Positions 12,951-21,274 of a stretch of DNA of 25,922 nucleotides are shown one piece after another (positions within the stretch are counted from its first letter, which is position 1; every line of letters begins with the position of its first letter). Below the pieces are notes generated by a model. It was not told where the DNA came from. It worked only from the letters and a program-made list of their open reading frames with translations, and did not search any database. Source of the stretch: CAYGWX01 sp964353855 [NCBI: uncultured bacterium] (lineage in GTDB: Bacteria > Edwardsbacteria > CAYGWX01); contig CAYGWX010000029.1 of the NCBI GenBank assembly GCA_964353855.1, positions 1-25,922 of the forward strand. The letters are read 5' to 3'. A program made the position numbers and the translations under genes.

Positions 12951-15293
12951 ATGAGGGTGATTTTGATACCCTATAAGGGCAGAATTAAGCCCCAAAAAGA
13001 GGAAAACAAGGTGAATCCCAAAACACACCCCCTACCCCCTCTTGATAGAGGGGGAAGAACACGCCTGCCTGCACCCCATGCGAGCCCATCCGCTCAGGGG
13101 AAACACGGCAGGCGGTTCGGCATTTATATCGCCCTCTCAATCCTCCTCCTTGTCACGGGAGCGGGATGGGGGCAAGGGAATGGGTGGAAGTGGCTGGCCG
13201 GAGGAGAACTCCGAGGGGTTAGGTTCATTGGCAATAACGGGTGGATATTCGGCTATGATGGGAGCCAAGGCTTGATTCTTCATACAACAGATGGAGGATA
13301 CCATTGGGATATACAGCCCCATAATACAGGGTATGCTTTTTCATCGGTCGCAGACGGGATGTACTTCGTAGACGAACAAAACGGGTGGATTGCGGGGGGA
13401 AGCCAAGGAATTTACCCCAAGGGTTTCATTTTACGCACAAGGGACGGAGGAAGAACATGGGTTTTTAGTAACCCTCCAGATACCACTTGGTCTTTGTTCT
13501 CAATTTGGGCTTCTGATACTATGCATCTCTGGTTAATCTCAAGGATAGATACTATTTACCGAACTACGGATGGGGGGAGTAATTGGCAGAAAAGCCCAGC
13601 AGACCAACAAATTTATGGCATTTGTTTCGTAGATTCCTTAACCGGCTGTGCAGTTTCAAGTTACGGAATATTAGAAAAAACAACCGATGGAGGTGTAACT
13701 TGGGTGCGCAGGACCGGTTTTCCTTCACAACAATATGCTATTGAAATGTCAGACACCCTTAAAGGATGGGCAGGTGGTGATCCGGCGTCCGTGGTCACAA
13801 CTAATGACGGGTGGACAACCTGGACTCAACGCCAAATCGGCGGGGCCGGATACATCGCGGACATCTCATTCAAAGATGCCCAAAATGGCCTGATGGCTGG
13901 ATACAAGGGAATCTATAAGACCACCGATGGCGGGACATCTTGGCGCTGGGACTCATTGATAACTGCTGACTTCAAGGGAATAGATGCCAAACAACTCCCC
14001 ATAGCTTGGGCCGTTAGTAATGGAAGCGCTATCGTGAAGACAACTAACGGCGGCGACACTTGGGAAATACTAAGGGACCTTGATAGTCCACCACCATATG
14101 GGGCCTATTCTTCTGAACTTCTGTCTGTAAATTTCTGTGATGCCAATAATGGCTGGGCGAGCTCCGCTGGAGTTCTCTACCATACAACAAACGGGGGAAC
14201 AATCTGGAGAAGACAGACCGGCCTTGCTAACAGTAATTGGATCTACGGAGTTGATGCTGCTGACCAGGACCATGTCTGGGCCTGCGATGCTTCTGGTAGG
14301 ATTTACGGCTCGACGAACGGAGGAACAACCTGGGTATTCCAAGATACCGCAGGCGGAATGCTCCGGTCTATAAGCTTCGCTGATACGCTTGTCGGCGTGG
14401 CTGTAGGGGGAGGAACCATTGGGCGTCCGCCCCATGCGTATCGAGTAAGATGTAATACAGCAGATGGAGGAAGAACTTGGCAGAAAAGTGGGATGCAAAT
14501 CGATCAGCAACCCCTGTACGGAGTTTGGTTTGTAAATAAAACCAAAGGATGGGCTTGCGGGGGAGCAGGAACAGTCCTGCTCACAACCGATGGAGGAATA
14601 ACTTGGGCTATCCAGCCTACCAACACGGGCGACCATCTCTATGGGATAGCCTTTTCGGACAGCTTGCATGGCTTGGCTTGCGGATGGGCTGGGAGAGTCG
14701 TTTGGACAAATGATGGCGGAACTAACTGGAATTCCGGCAATAGTGCAACAACGCAAATTCTAAATAGTTGTGCTTTAGCAGATACCTCTCACGGGTTTGC
14801 CGTTGGAGGTAATGGCCTTATTGTTCAGACCACAGACGGGGGAAGGAATTGGTTCCCGGATACCAGTAACGTACATACCGGACTACATTATATTTTTGCC
14901 CTGGACAGCACGCATGTTTGGACGGTAGGGTATTACGGGATGGTGTTAGGCTGGGGGGAGGCCGGAAACACCGGCATTGAGACAAGGGGACAAGGAGAGG
15001 GGGAGACAAGGAAACAGGAAACGGCCTTAGGACAGAGCTATCCGAACCCCACGAGGGGGATAGCGTCGTTTGAGTACGAGCTGGGCAAGGCCGGGAAGGT
15101 GAGGGTGAGGGTCTACAACGTCACGGGGCAAGCCGTAAGGACCCTGGTAGAAGGCCTGGAGCCTTCCGGGAGGCATGTCGTGATCTGGGACGGGAGAGAC
15201 GAGGCCGGGAGGAAGGCGGGGAGCGGGACGTATTTCTACTGCTTGGAGGCCGGGGAGAGGAAAGCGGTGAGGAAGATGGTGGTGGTAAGATAA
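12951..15293 (+). CDS. Secreted YCF48-type beta-propeller protein with FlgD-like C-terminal tail
   Basis: Up to 780 residues. The export signal is the hydrophobic run at about 57-72 (FGIYIALSILLLVTGA). Thirteen Asp-box/YCF48 units of the form TTDGGxxW follow, plus a final degenerate one, again close to 14. The last ~88 residues (from LGQSYPNP) are a FlgD Ig-like/T9SS type A tail with VRVYNVTGQAVRTL and GTYFYCLEAGE, unlike the tails of the other secreted proteins here. The start is uncertain. The ATG at 12951 has a weak AAAGG, and a GTG at 13011 has GAGG eight bases upstream. Both leave an unusually long stretch before the hydrophobic core, part of it encoded by a C-rich repeat. The genetic end is well defined by a strong terminator. 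The ligand is unknown. Confidence 0.85.
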   Translation: MRVILIPYKGRIKPQKEENKVNPKTHPLPPLDRGGRTRLPAPHASPSAQGKHGRRFGIYIALSILLLVTGAGWGQGNGWKWLAGGELRGVRFIGNNGWIFGYDGSQGLILHTTDGGYHWDIQPHNTGYAFSSVADGMYFVDEQNGWIAGGSQGIYPKGFILRTRDGGRTWVFSNPPDTTWSLFSIWASDTMHLWLISRIDTIYRTTDGGSNWQKSPADQQIYGICFVDSLTGCAVSSYGILEKTTDGGVTWVRRTGFPSQQYAIEMSDTLKGWAGGDPASVVTTNDGWTTWTQRQIGGAGYIADISFKDAQNGLMAGYKGIYKTTDGGTSWRWDSLITADFKGIDAKQLPIAWAVSNGSAIVKTTNGGDTWEILRDLDSPPPYGAYSSELLSVNFCDANNGWASSAGVLYHTTNGGTIWRRQTGLANSNWIYGVDAADQDHVWACDASGRIYGSTNGGTTWVFQDTAGGMLRSISFADTLVGVAVGGGTIGRPPHAYRVRCNTADGGRTWQKSGMQIDQQPLYGVWFVNKTKGWACGGAGTVLLTTDGGITWAIQPTNTGDHLYGIAFSDSLHGLACGWAGRVVWTNDGGTNWNSGNSATTQILNSCALADTSHGFAVGGNGLIVQTTDGGRNWFPDTSNVHTGLHYIFALDSTHVWTVGYYGMVLGWGEAGNTGIETRGQGEGETRKQETALGQSYPNPTRGIASFEYELGKAGKVRVRVYNVTGQAVRTLVEGLEPSGRHVVIWDGRDEAGRKAGSGTYFYCLEAGERKAVRKMVVVR
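13035..13054. repeat. C-rich hairpin repeat inside the start region of the propeller gene
   Basis: Perfect 8-bp arms CCCCCTCT (13035-13042) and AGAGGGGG (13047-13054) around TGAT. In the reading frame the region encodes PLPPLDRGG, a peptide typical of translated intergenic repeats, so the annotated N-terminus may be partly repeat sequence. Confidence 0.6.
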
Positions 15294-15307
15294 AAGAGTA
15301 AACAACT

Positions 15308-15345
15308 AAGAGGGGATGCCTTTAGGGCATCCCCTCTTGTTTTAT
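15308..15345. terminator. Strong terminator between convergent genes
   Basis: A perfect 13-bp stem (15308-15320 with 15326-15338) with a five-base loop and a trailing T-rich tail ends the propeller gene that stops at 15293. It also faces the end of the minus-strand ABC permease gene (15355), where its T tail is weaker. Confidence 0.85.
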
Positions 15346-15354
15346 TGAACTGTA

Positions 15355-17016
15355 TCAATAATCCCTCCTCCCCAAACTCCTAACCGCCAGCGAGAACGGA
15401 ACCCCGGCGGCCAGGGCGTTCAGAACAAAGGCCCCGGAGACAGCCAGCAGGGCGGTCCCCAGAGGAAAGGGCGCCTGGTTGGCCCGGGACAGGATCAGGT
15501 GGTAGGTCGGCCAGGCCACGAGCGCCACCGTAATCGCCACCAGCCCCAGGCAGGCCATCGCGCAGAGGATCCCGCCCGGGCCGGAGGCGATCCGCCCCGG
15601 GTTCCGCTCCCTGAAGTCCGGGAACAGGGCCCCGAGCGAGACTGAGAGAAAGGAGAGCGAGACCGCGAAGACCAGCGTTCCCACGGCCGAAGTCAGGAGC
15701 ATGAAGGCCTCGGCCTTCAGGAGGAAATTGGAGATCAGGATCAGGAACTCGCCCAGGACGAGCGATGTCACCAGGGACAGGGCGATCTTCTCCAGGAGCA
15801 GGCGCGAGGGCTTGAGCGGAGCCGAGCGGAGGAGCCAGAGCGTCCTCCCCTCCAGGCTCACCGAGGGAAACACGAACCGGGTGGAGAGCACGGACATGTT
15901 GTAGGCCACGAACGCGAAATTGATGAACGAGACCATCACCTTCCAGAAGGGGAAGTCGAACATCTGGGGATAGTTGTGCAGGGAGCCCATGTAGATCGCC
16001 AGCAGGGCCAGGATGATCACGCCCTGGGCCCACTGGGTGGGCGAGCGGAGGAACACGGTCAGGTCCTTCTCGATCACGGCCAGGAACCGGGGCATTGGGA
16101 AGACCCGGCGCCTGGGGATGGCACTCCATCGGCGGTGGGAGCGGGCCTCCAGGCTTTGGGTCCAGGTGTGGAAATAGATCCGCTGGGCCGTCTCCGAGCA
16201 GAGGAGCAGGGCGAAAGCCGAATTGGCGAAGAGCACGAAGAGATAGGGCAGGGAGGCCACGGCCCTGCCGCGCAGGGCCAGGCTCGTGACCTGACCCATC
16301 CAGGTGGAGGGCAGGAACGGGAAAGCCACGAGCCCCAGGGAGCGCAGGTAGACCCCCAGCTCCTCCGGGGTCTGGATGTCCCGGATCGAGATCCCGCTGG
16401 GCTGGCCGAACTTGAAGAACACGAACAGCGACAGGCCCAGGGCCACGGCGAGCAGCAAGAGGAGCCTGGCCAGGGTCATCCTCGGGAAGGCCCGGCGCAG
16501 GAGCAGCAGGGTCAGCACCCCCAGGGCCGCCGGAATCAGGACGTAGAAGGGCAGGGCCACAAGCGAGAGGGGAAAATAAAACCAGGGCGCGCGGGAAGCC
16601 ACGCCCACGGCCACGATCAAGGGCAGGACGAGAAGCATCGTGGCCCAGGAGGAGAAGGCCGCGTTGTCCAGGAACTTCACCTGGAACAGGCTCTGGGGCT
16701 TAATCGGCTGGGCCAGGAGGAACTCCACCTCCGGGGAATGGTAGAAGGTGGAGAGCGAGGTGATGATGTTGGAGAGGTAGAGCATGGTGAAGAAGACCAG
16801 GAAGGCCGTGCCGAGGAGCCGCTCGGAGAGAAGCCTGCCGATCTCGGGAAACTCGAACAGATAACGGAACAGGCGGAAGAACAACCCGTAGGAGGAACCC
16901 AGAAACACGGCGATGACCAGGAGATAGGTGACCAGCCGAACGAGCTTTCCCGGGGTCAGGTTCCGGAAGCGGTTCGTGAAAGCCCGGAGCTCGAGGCCGA
17001 GGAGAAGGGAGAACAT
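15355..17016 (-). CDS. ABC-2 type exporter permease
   Basis: A 553-residue inner-membrane protein, last gene of a transglutaminase-ABC operon. It has roughly a dozen hydrophobic stretches in two groups. These are separated by a charged cytoplasmic segment (about residues 285-330, rich in Arg, including RRWSAIPRRR and EKDLTVFLRSPTQW) of the kind seen in large two-half ABC exporter permeases. It would form the channel partner of the ATPase encoded just upstream, probably as the sole permease. I chose the ATG at 17016; a TTG at 17022 would add two residues. No Shine-Dalgarno site precedes either, because an AT-rich repeat fills the 76-base gap to the ATPase gene. The cargo is unknown. Confidence 0.82.
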   Translation of the reverse strand: MFSLLLGLELRAFTNRFRNLTPGKLVRLVTYLLVIAVFLGSSYGLFFRLFRYLFEFPEIGRLLSERLLGTAFLVFFTMLYLSNIITSLSTFYHSPEVEFLLAQPIKPQSLFQVKFLDNAAFSSWATMLLVLPLIVAVGVASRAPWFYFPLSLVALPFYVLIPAALGVLTLLLLRRAFPRMTLARLLLLLAVALGLSLFVFFKFGQPSGISIRDIQTPEELGVYLRSLGLVAFPFLPSTWMGQVTSLALRGRAVASLPYLFVLFANSAFALLLCSETAQRIYFHTWTQSLEARSHRRWSAIPRRRVFPMPRFLAVIEKDLTVFLRSPTQWAQGVIILALLAIYMGSLHNYPQMFDFPFWKVMVSFINFAFVAYNMSVLSTRFVFPSVSLEGRTLWLLRSAPLKPSRLLLEKIALSLVTSLVLGEFLILISNFLLKAEAFMLLTSAVGTLVFAVSLSFLSVSLGALFPDFRERNPGRIASGPGGILCAMACLGLVAITVALVAWPTYHLILSRANQAPFPLGTALLAVSGAFVLNALAAGVPFSLAVRSLGRRDY

Positions 17017-17092
17017 CTTCAATTTCGGATTTTAGATTTTAGATTATCGAACTCCCCATTCCAAAACCCAATAGGATATCGCCCTTCCCCTT
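17017..17092. repeat. AT-rich repeat in the ATPase-permease gap
   Basis: The gap contains a duplicated ATTTTAGATTTTAG motif (about 17029-17043) and a C-rich piece near 17081-17092 that runs into the ATPase stop codon. Such inserts explain why an otherwise tightly packed operon has a 76-base interval and no clear ribosome binding site before the permease. Confidence 0.5.
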
Positions 17093-17836
17093 CTATCGAG
17101 AGGGAGGGGATTCGGTGTACTCGGTCAGCTCCAGGTAGAGCTCCTCCAGGGTCCGGCTGCGGGAGCCGCTCTCCTTGCGGAGCTCCTCCACGGTCCCGCA
17201 GGCGATGAGCTTGCCTTTGTGGATGACCCCGATCCTGGCACAGAGCTCCTCGGCCACCGAGAGGGTGTGCGTGGAAAGGAAGACGGTCATGCCCTCCCGG
17301 CTCTTGGCCTTGAACAGCTCCTTCACCTTCTTGGCGCTCTGCGGGTCCAGGCCGACCATGGGCTCGTCCACGACCAGGACCCTGGGCTCGTGCAGAAGGG
17401 CCGAGGAGATGACCACCTTCTGCCTCATGCCGTGGGAGTATTCCTCGGCCCGGAGATGGGCCCAGCCGTCCATCCCGAAATAAGCAAAAAGCGTCTGCAT
17501 CCGGGCCTCGATGTCCTTGGTTGAGAGGCCGTAGATCTTGCCCACGAAGATCAGGAACTCCCGGGCCGAGAGGGTCTCGTAAAGGTAGGGAGTATCCGGG
17601 ATGTATCCCAGGATGCGCTTGGTCTCCTCGGGTAGGGAGGCGATGTCCTTGCCGTCGATCTCGATCCTTCCCGCGCTGGGACGCAGGAGCCCGGCCAGCA
17701 TCTTGATCGTGGTCGTCTTGCCCGCGCCGTTGGGCCCGATGAACCCGAAGATCTCGCCCCGGGCGACCTCCAGGGAGAGGCTGTCCACGGCCACCAGATC
17801 GTCGTACTTCTTGGTGACGCCATTAAGCCTGATCAC
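17093..17836 (-). CDS. ABC transporter ATP-binding protein
   Basis: A 247-residue ATPase that powers the permease encoded next. Walker A is GPNGAGKT (34-41), the Q-loop position is D81 in YIPDTPYLYE, the signature is YSHGMRQK (133-140), Walker B is VLVVDEP (153-159) and the switch His is H190 in STHTLS. The signature and the Asp in the Q-loop are usual in ABC-2-type drug, lipid and peptide exporters. The start is GTG at 17836, preceded by GGAGGT, and it overlaps the stop of the transglutaminase-like gene by four bases (GTGA), so the genes are translationally coupled. The C-terminal tail (TESPPSR) ends in a repeat-like stretch. Confidence 0.92.
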   Translation of the reverse strand: MIRLNGVTKKYDDLVAVDSLSLEVARGEIFGFIGPNGAGKTTTIKMLAGLLRPSAGRIEIDGKDIASLPEETKRILGYIPDTPYLYETLSAREFLIFVGKIYGLSTKDIEARMQTLFAYFGMDGWAHLRAEEYSHGMRQKVVISSALLHEPRVLVVDEPMVGLDPQSAKKVKELFKAKSREGMTVFLSTHTLSVAEELCARIGVIHKGKLIACGTVEELRKESGSRSRTLEELYLELTEYTESPPSR

Positions 17837-19341
17837 CGGACCTCCAGCACCTCGATCCTGAGCCTGCCCATCACGGAGACCAGGTCCACCTGCTTTTCCA
17901 GGCCGCCTTCGATCAATTTGATGTGGGTGGCGTCCGCGAGGTCCTGCCCAAAGGTGGGGTCCACGGCCACCCAGCGGCCCACGTAAACCAGGTCCCAGGC
18001 GTGGTAATAGAAGGCCCCCTCGCTTTCCACGATCCCGGCCGCGATCCGGCAGGGGATCCCTGCGGCCCGGGCCAGGGCGCAGAACAGGGTGGCGTGCTCG
18101 TTGCAGTCCCCCTCTCTGGACTCCAGAACATCCAGGGCCGAGGGAATGGACACGGTCATCTTTTTGGCCAGGTTGTCATGGACCCAGGCCGAGAGCTTGC
18201 GGGACGCCTTCCAGGAATCCTTCTCTGCTCCCACGATCTCCCTGGCCTGCTTCTGGATTCGGGGATCGTTCACCTGAAGCAGCGGGGTGGGCTCCAGGTC
18301 GGCGGTCTTTCCCTGAGTCAGAGCCGAGGTGCCGAGGAGCAGGCTTCCCATCCCGAGGGAGTCCCGGCTCTCGCAGGAAACCACGAGCGTCAGAACCGAA
18401 TCCGTTTTCGCTGGAGAGGAATCCGGAACGACCGCTTGCCGCCAATCCGCCAGGCTTTTGGCCCACTGAGAAGCCTCCATGCCGTGGATCCGGACCTTGA
18501 GATAGCGCGCCCTGCGGGCCTCCGGGATGTCCCGGGAGGCGGGGACCGCGAATTTGTTCAAGAGATCCGGGGCCTTCCCCCCGGCCGAAAACTTGAGAGC
18601 CTCCTCCTTCGTCTCCTTGATCATGACCAGGCCCAGGGCCGAGGTCTCCTTCAACGCTTCCCCATTCTCGTCGCTCCAGCTCTCCGAGACCACGTTGTGG
18701 AAACTGGACCGCAGGTGCAGGGCCTTCACCTTCCTGCCCTGGAAGTCCAGGCTCTCCGGCCCGAGGTATTCGATCTCCATGGGTGCCACGGCGAAGGTGG
18801 AGGGGTCTACGATCTGAAAGGAGAACTTCTGACCGGGCTTGACCTGGCGCCGGGAGATCAGGGGCTCCAGGGACTCGGGAAGGTAGAGCGGCCCCTTGAG
18901 GGCGATGGTCTTCCTCTGGGACTGCCCGGCGGACAGGATGTCCAGGACCAGGGCGTTTCCGCTCACCCGGCCCTTGGCTTTGAGGTCGTGGCCCTCGGAG
19001 ACGAGCTCGAATCCGAAATCCCTGAGGCTGTAGTCACGGGCCATGGTGTACTGCATCAGGGTGGTGACTTCCTGGGCCGCGCCCAGGGCCGAGAGCCGGA
19101 GCGTGGTTCGGTTCTGGGCGAACCGGCCCCCCTTCCCGTCCGGGCCGGCCGTGGAATGAGAATAGCCGACCTTCTCCTCCCCGATGTAGACCCCCATCCA
19201 GGACTCGCTCTGGGCCTGCCCGAGCTCAGGGCTTCCCGGAAGCGCAAGCCCGCGCCGCGGGGCCAGCCAGACGCGGTCCAGGAGCAGGAGGGAGGCCAGG
19301 ACCCAGACGGCGACGATCGTGATCTTGATGGCTTTAGTCAT
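17833..19341 (-). CDS. Membrane-anchored transglutaminase-like (cysteine protease fold) protein
   Basis: A 502-residue protein with one N-terminal membrane segment (about 6-22, KITIVAVWVLASLLLL) and a long extracytoplasmic region. The C-terminal TGc domain keeps the full triad: C413 in GDCNEHATLF, H447 in YYHAWDLV and D461 in VDPTFGQ. Bacterial members are mostly peptidases or amidases rather than crosslinkers. Residues about 50-300 are beta-rich and not recognised. It is the first gene of an operon with an ABC ATPase (4-base overlap) and permease, which suggests that the exported or imported molecule and this enzyme act on one pathway outside the membrane. The ATG at 19341 has no clear Shine-Dalgarno; the promoter at 19377-19406 gives a leader of about 30 bases. 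Confidence 0.85.
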   Translation of the reverse strand: MTKAIKITIVAVWVLASLLLLDRVWLAPRRGLALPGSPELGQAQSESWMGVYIGEEKVGYSHSTAGPDGKGGRFAQNRTTLRLSALGAAQEVTTLMQYTMARDYSLRDFGFELVSEGHDLKAKGRVSGNALVLDILSAGQSQRKTIALKGPLYLPESLEPLISRRQVKPGQKFSFQIVDPSTFAVAPMEIEYLGPESLDFQGRKVKALHLRSSFHNVVSESWSDENGEALKETSALGLVMIKETKEEALKFSAGGKAPDLLNKFAVPASRDIPEARRARYLKVRIHGMEASQWAKSLADWRQAVVPDSSPAKTDSVLTLVVSCESRDSLGMGSLLLGTSALTQGKTADLEPTPLLQVNDPRIQKQAREIVGAEKDSWKASRKLSAWVHDNLAKKMTVSIPSALDVLESREGDCNEHATLFCALARAAGIPCRIAAGIVESEGAFYYHAWDLVYVGRWVAVDPTFGQDLADATHIKLIEGGLEKQVDLVSVMGRLRIEVLEVR

Positions 19342-19376
19342 GCGGTCGGCTTGGTTTATCAGGGAGCAACCCTCTC

Positions 19377-19406
19377 ATGATACTACGGGAGAAGCCGGCC
19401 TGTCAA
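19377..19406 (-). promoter_or_regulatory. Promoter of the transglutaminase-ABC operon
   Basis: On the minus strand there is a -35 TTGACA (19401-19406), an 18-base spacer and a -10 TATCAT (19377-19382), placing the start near 19370. It is back-to-back with the promoter of the TPR gene. Confidence 0.65.
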
Positions 19407-19432
19407 GCGGGCCTTTTTCCGCAGGGGTCGTC

Positions 19433-19462
19433 TTGACTTTGGGCGGAGGTTTGTTATATAAT
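19433..19462 (+). promoter_or_regulatory. Promoter of the TPR/degenerate GGDEF gene
   Basis: A -35 TTGACT (19433-19438), an 18-base spacer and a perfect -10 TATAAT (19457-19462). The start would be near 19469, 43 bases before the TTG start codon. Confidence 0.8.
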
Positions 19463-19511
19463 TTGGTTTTTCCGCCCCCTCATTTTCTCAGGACCGTTTC
19501 AGGAGGTTTGG

Positions 19512-21071
19512 TTGGGGATCTTCAAGCCCGATTCCAAGGACAAGGGCAAGCCCGGCGGCCAGCCCACCTTAAGACAACAGGCCATGCGCTACGTGGAGCG
19601 CGGGGAGTACGCCAAAGCCATCGCGGCCTACGAGACGCTCCTGCCCGAGGAGCTGGACAAGGCCGCGGTGTTCAACATCATCGGGGACCTCTACGAGAAG
19701 ATGGGCAACGCCGACGAGGCCTTCGAGCAGTACGAGCACGCCATCACGGATTACGTGAAGGAGGACCAGTACCGCAACGCCATCGGCGTGGCCAAGAAGG
19801 TCCTGCGCTACCACAAGGACCGGGTGGAGATGTACAAGCGCCTGGCCGACCTCTACGCCCAGGAGGGCCGGGTGGGGGACGCCGTCTTGGCCCTGAACCA
19901 GTACGCCGAGCAGATGAAGGACTCCGGGAGCTCGCACATCGTGGCCGAGATCAAGAGCACGATCGCCCAGCTCAAGGAGAAATCCCTCCTGGTTCAGAGC
20001 GCGGTGGACCTGGGCCGGGAGGAGAAAATCGTTCTGCCCCCGCCCCACCCGAGACATGCCGAGCCCCCGCCCCCGCCGGTCATAGACCCTGAGGAGGAGG
20101 TCCGGCGCCTGGAGGAGGAGCGCTTGGTCCGGGAGCTGGAGGAGGAGATCGAGCGGGAGCTCCTCTCCGATCAGGAAAGGGTCCCGGAAGCCCCGCCCCC
20201 GGAGGAGCCGGTCGGGGAGGAGGCCCCGGTGGAGGCTGCGGTCGCGGTCCAGGAGGTCCGGCCCGAGGAAGAAACGCCCGCCCCGGAGAAGAAGCCCGGT
20301 TTATCCGAGGAAGAGGAAGAGGCCCTCGAAAAGCTGGTGGAGGAGGCCATCCAGGCCAGCCGGCAGGCCCCGTCCAAGCCAGCACCCGCGGAGCGGCCCG
20401 TTCAGGAGACGATCAAGCTGGAGGCCGAGGTGGCCGTTCCGGCCGAAGAGGAGGGCCCCAGGCCCCCCGGCCCCCACGTGGAGGGCGTCGCGGAGGCCGA
20501 GGCCAGCGGGGTGAGCTTTCTGGAGCTGGAGGAGCTGGACGGCAAGAGCGGCCTGGAGGAGGGCGCGGTCTTCGCCGAGCTCTCCAGCAAGCCCTACGAC
20601 AACGAGCACTTCAAGAGCCGCTTCGACCAGGAGGTCAGCCGCTCGGACCGTTACGGAAGGCCCCTGGCGTTCATCCTGGTGCAGATCGGGTTCCTCAAGC
20701 GCAACAACAAGGCCAAGGGCAAGAAGGCCTCCCCCAAGGTGGCCCTGGTCCGCAAGGTGGGGGACTGCATCCGCTCCGCGCTCCGCGACACGGACATCCT
20801 GGCCTACAACGCCGACGGCCGGATCGTGCTCATCCTCCCGGAGACGGCCAAGGAGGGCGCCCTGTTCGTGGCTCAGCGCCTCAAGGCCCGGGTCAGCGAA
20901 CTCCTCGTGGAGCAGGACTACGAGGACGAGGCCGAGCGGCTCTGGCTGGGGGTCCTGGGGTATCCCAAGGACGCCCGGAGCAAGGAGGATCTGGTGCGCC
21001 GTGCCCAGCGGATGATGGGCTTGGGCGAGGAGAAGGGCTACGCCGGGAAGATCGTGATGCTTCCCGACTGA
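19512..21071 (+). CDS. TPR protein with degenerate GGDEF domain
   Basis: A 519-residue cytoplasmic protein. Residues about 20-155 form TPR-like helical repeats (for example GEYAKAIAAYETLLPEE and AFEQYEHAITDYVKED). Residues 175-330 are a Pro/Glu-rich linker with a coiled-coil-like stretch (EEEVRRLEEERLVRELEEE). Residues about 365-519 have the layout of a GGDEF domain (FDQEVSRSDRYGRPLAFILV, IRSALRDTDIL, LILPETAKEGA). The active-site loop reads NADGR (433-437) where GGDEF should be, so cyclic-di-GMP synthesis is not expected; a nucleotide-sensing or scaffold role is inferred. The start is TTG at 19512, decided by a perfect AGGAGG (19501-19506) five bases upstream. Very GC-rich. Confidence 0.85.
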   Translation: MGIFKPDSKDKGKPGGQPTLRQQAMRYVERGEYAKAIAAYETLLPEELDKAAVFNIIGDLYEKMGNADEAFEQYEHAITDYVKEDQYRNAIGVAKKVLRYHKDRVEMYKRLADLYAQEGRVGDAVLALNQYAEQMKDSGSSHIVAEIKSTIAQLKEKSLLVQSAVDLGREEKIVLPPPHPRHAEPPPPPVIDPEEEVRRLEEERLVRELEEEIERELLSDQERVPEAPPPEEPVGEEAPVEAAVAVQEVRPEEETPAPEKKPGLSEEEEEALEKLVEEAIQASRQAPSKPAPAERPVQETIKLEAEVAVPAEEEGPRPPGPHVEGVAEAEASGVSFLELEELDGKSGLEEGAVFAELSSKPYDNEHFKSRFDQEVSRSDRYGRPLAFILVQIGFLKRNNKAKGKKASPKVALVRKVGDCIRSALRDTDILAYNADGRIVLILPETAKEGALFVAQRLKARVSELLVEQDYEDEAERLWLGVLGYPKDARSKEDLVRRAQRMMGLGEEKGYAGKIVMLPD

Positions 21072-21098
21072 GCCCTAAAAGAAAGCCTTTTCCCCGGC

Positions 21099-21134
21099 GC
21101 GAAGCGGAATCCCGATGCCCGAAAATCGGGATTC
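21099..21134. repeat. Dispersed hairpin after the TPR gene
   Basis: GCGAAGCG leads into perfect 10-bp arms GAATCCCGAT (21107-21116) and ATCGGGATTC (21125-21134). There is no T run, so it is a poor terminator. It is related to the element at 6819-6845. Confidence 0.55.
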
Positions 21135-21179
21135 TGTGCTTTCCCCCCTGGACTTTCTTTGGTTTTTCAAAGATTTCCC

Positions 21180-21209
21180 TTGATTTTTGCCTCTCAAATC
21201 CATTATAAT
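21180..21209 (+). promoter_or_regulatory. Promoter of the SWIB-like mini-gene
   Basis: A -35 TTGATT (21180-21185), an 18-base spacer and a perfect -10 TATAAT (21204-21209). The start would be near 21216, about 59 bases before the ATG at 21275. Confidence 0.7.
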
Positions 21210-21274
21210 CGCTACCAACAGCCATCCGGGATTTTATGGGCGATATCCATACCCCGAAGGGAGGTGATCTAACA

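Noticed and set aside
15976-17208. Plus-strand open frame of 410 codons opposite the ABC permease
   Set aside because: Low-complexity Gly/Glu/Gln product typical of an antisense shadow; crosses the boundary of two real minus-strand genes.
17923-19380. Plus-strand open frame of 485 codons opposite the transglutaminase-like gene
   Set aside because: Antisense shadow; the catalytic triad on the minus strand settles the coding strand.
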